Assembly: GCA_028282185.1 (NCBI GenBank)
Contig: JANQIJ010000367.1
Location: 1-8,343, forward strand
DNA length: 8,343 nt
Direction: 5' to 3'
From: Rhodospirillales bacterium
GTDB taxonomy: Bacteria > Pseudomonadota > Alphaproteobacteria > Rhodospirillales > Casp-alpha2
Shown here: positions 7,468-8,343 of the stretch, one piece after another
How positions within the stretch are numbered: position 1 is the first letter of the stretch
Layout: every line of letters starts with the position of its first letter
The notes under the pieces: generated by a model
Database searches by the model: none
Seen by the model: the letters and a program-made list of their open reading frames with translations, nothing else
What the model was told of the DNA's origin: nothing
Position numbers and translations under genes: made by a program

Positions 7468-7544
7468 TACCGGTGTCCAATCCCTGACTCTGTAGACGTT
7501 TGACCGCGCGACTTCCGCATCTCCGGCGCGACGATATCCGTCAT
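7467..7544 (-). CDS. 25-codon mini-ORF linking sigma and fecR genes
   Basis: This ORF is predicted only from gene layout and has no recognised homology. Its ATG (7544-7542) overlaps the sigma stop codon as ATGA. GGAG lies eight bases upstream inside the end of the sigma gene, and the TAA (7469-7467) overlaps the fecR ATG as TAATG. It would encode a 25-residue polar peptide starting MTDIVAPEMRKS, with no hydrophobic segment. It exactly fills the gap between the two genes in a different frame from fecR. The likely value, if translated, is ribosome delivery to the fecR start, which lacks a good site of its own. Chance overlap is quite possible. Confidence 0.35.
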   Translation of the reverse strand: MTDIVAPEMRKSRGQTSTESGIGHR

Positions 7545-8065
7545 GTCTCGATCTCCTCGCGGGCCGCCAAACAGGCTTCGAAGGCGATCTTCAGGTGTTT
7601 TTCCACCGCGCTCTCGCTGATGCCCAGCCGTTCGGCGATCTCGCGGCTGCGCATCCCATGGAGACGCTTCAGGATGAAGATTTCGCGGCGGCGTTCGGGA
7701 AGGGCCGCGATGGCGCGTTCCAGCGCGGCGATGACTTGGCGGTTCGCAACGACGTCGTCCTGCCCGACCGCGAACGACGGCGGGTCGAATGCGCCGTCAT
7801 GATAGTCGACGGGGCTTTTGTAGGTATCGCGCACGCGCTCGCGGCGGAAATGGTCCCGGGCGACGTTTCTGGCGATCTTGTAGAGAAACGGGCGCGGCTG
7901 GTCGACGCCGCCTTCCGACATGACCTTGTAAAGGCGCGCGAAGGCTTCCTGAGCGATGTCTTCCGCCGTCACGCGGCAGCCGACGATCCGATGGACATAA
8001 TTGACGAGCCGTTCGCGGTTGGCGTCAAACACGGCCGCGAAGGTCTGTTCGGTTACGTCGGACAA
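7541..8065 (-). CDS. FecI-type ECF sigma factor
   Basis: This is an extracytoplasmic-function sigma factor that would direct RNA polymerase to the receptor promoter when activated through the adjacent FecR. Starting at the TTG at 8065 it has 174 residues, typical for the group. Region 2 spans about 9-78 (AEDIAQEAFARLYK, then PRPFLYKIARNVARDHFRRER, the -10 recognition part). Region 4 spans about 112-165 (ALPERRREIFILKRLHG, then EIAERLGISESAVEKHLKIA, the -35-binding helix-turn-helix). There is no C-terminal extension or anti-sigma fusion. The TTG is preferred because GGAG lies seven bases upstream. The open frame extends to an ATG at 8119, but that would lie inside a Fur-like operator and lacks a ribosome binding site. 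Its stop overlaps the start of the mini-ORF leading into fecR. Confidence 0.92.
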   Translation of the reverse strand: MSDVTEQTFAAVFDANRERLVNYVHRIVGCRVTAEDIAQEAFARLYKVMSEGGVDQPRPFLYKIARNVARDHFRRERVRDTYKSPVDYHDGAFDPPSFAVGQDDVVANRQVIAALERAIAALPERRREIFILKRLHGMRSREIAERLGISESAVEKHLKIAFEACLAAREEIET

Positions 8066-8072
8066 CGATGAT

Positions 8073-8076
8073 CTCC
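8073..8076 (-). promoter_or_regulatory. ribosome binding site that decides the sigma TTG start
   Basis: The - strand reads TTTGGAGATCATCGTTG, with GGAG seven bases before the TTG at 8065-8063. No comparable site precedes the ATG at 8119. This supports a TTG-initiated sigma factor. Confidence 0.6.
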
Positions 8077-8105
8077 AAAGAGCGACTTCGGTCCGGAGGT
8101 TAGTA

Positions 8106-8122
8106 CGAATGAAACTCATTCG
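8106..8122 (-). promoter_or_regulatory. Fur-box-like operator upstream of the sigma gene
   Basis: CGAATGA (8106-8112), AAC, TCATTCG (8116-8122) is a perfect 7-base inverted repeat with a three-base centre, 41 bases upstream of the sigma start. It resembles the AATGA/TCATT dyads bound by the iron regulator Fur in front of fecI-type genes. On the - strand a -10-like CATAAT (8130-8125) ends just before it. A transcript would then start inside the dyad, which is suitable for repression. No convincing -35 was found at 16-18 bases. Confidence 0.6.
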
Positions 8123-8282
8123 CAATTATGAACGGCATCGCGGACAAAAGGAGCAAGAGCCGGGCCGCTTGTGCCGGGGGGCGTCGGGTGATTTTTTCGT
8201 CCAAGGGGTGGGGTTTCGGCGCTGTCGCTCGTCTTAATAAAAAAGCGTCCGCGTTAAAGACAAACGGCGGCGGGAGATGCCT

Positions 8283-8343
8283 TTGACGGAAACACGGGAT
8301 AATGTTTCACCGGGCGCGGCACAGCGGACCCATGCCTGGTACG
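8283..8343 (+). CDS. start of divergent gene, cut by window edge, function unknown
   Basis: An open frame runs to the right edge from a TTG at 8283, with GGGAG (8272-8276) six bases upstream. It would begin MTETRDNVSPGAAQRTHAWY. An in-frame ATG at 8277 is too close to that ribosome binding site. Only about 20 residues are visible. A polar leader ending in HAWY is compatible with the cytoplasmic N-terminus of a membrane transporter such as an MFS protein, but this is a guess. It diverges from the sigma gene. The shared 217-base spacer has A/T-rich patches (8235-8244 and 8253-8262) that may hold its promoter; I could not assign hexamers. Confidence 0.4.
   Translation, partial: MTETRDNVSPGAAQRTHAWY

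Noticed and set aside
8140..8200. possible terminator before the T6 run near 8193-8198 on the + strand
   Set aside because: The best stem is about four pairs, and no + strand gene lies upstream to terminate.

Overview
The window is GC-rich, gene-dense DNA that looks like a Gram-negative, probably alphaproteobacterial, chromosome. The lineage is inferred from base composition and protein style, not from any marker gene. It holds two iron-type cell-surface signalling cassettes placed tail to tail. In these systems an outer-membrane TonB-dependent receptor with an N-terminal signalling (STN) domain senses its ligand. It signals through an inner-membrane FecR anti-sigma regulator to a FecI-type ECF sigma factor.

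Left half, + strand: the 3' part of a fecR-like gene (1-764, cut by the window edge) is followed by an STN-bearing TonB-dependent receptor (886-3300). A partner sigma gene would be expected just left of the window but is not visible.

Right half, - strand, read right to left: a FecI-type sigma factor (8065-7541), a 25-codon mini-ORF bridging the gap (7544-7467), a fecR gene (7467-6487), a second STN-bearing receptor (6354-3823), and a small ABM-fold protein (3654-3346) with the Asn/Trp/His triad of IsdG-type heme-degrading monooxygenases. The two halves converge at 3301-3345. A divergent gene begins at the right edge (about 8283).

Regulation: a Fur-box-like dyad lies just upstream of the sigma gene (8106-8122). 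A second dyad of the same architecture (GCGAATG, 5 bases, CATTyGy on the - strand) lies between fecR and the right receptor (6397-6421). The heme monooxygenase gene has its own good sigma70-type promoter candidate (3708-3737).

Likely working model (inference): under iron limitation Fur repression of the sigma gene is lifted, ligand binding to the receptor activates FecR and the sigma factor, and receptor synthesis rises. The monooxygenase next door suggests that heme may be the iron source, although the receptor lacks the obvious FRAP/NPNL heme-receptor motifs. No ABC importer, TonB/ExbBD, RNA gene, insertion sequence or CRISPR array was seen.
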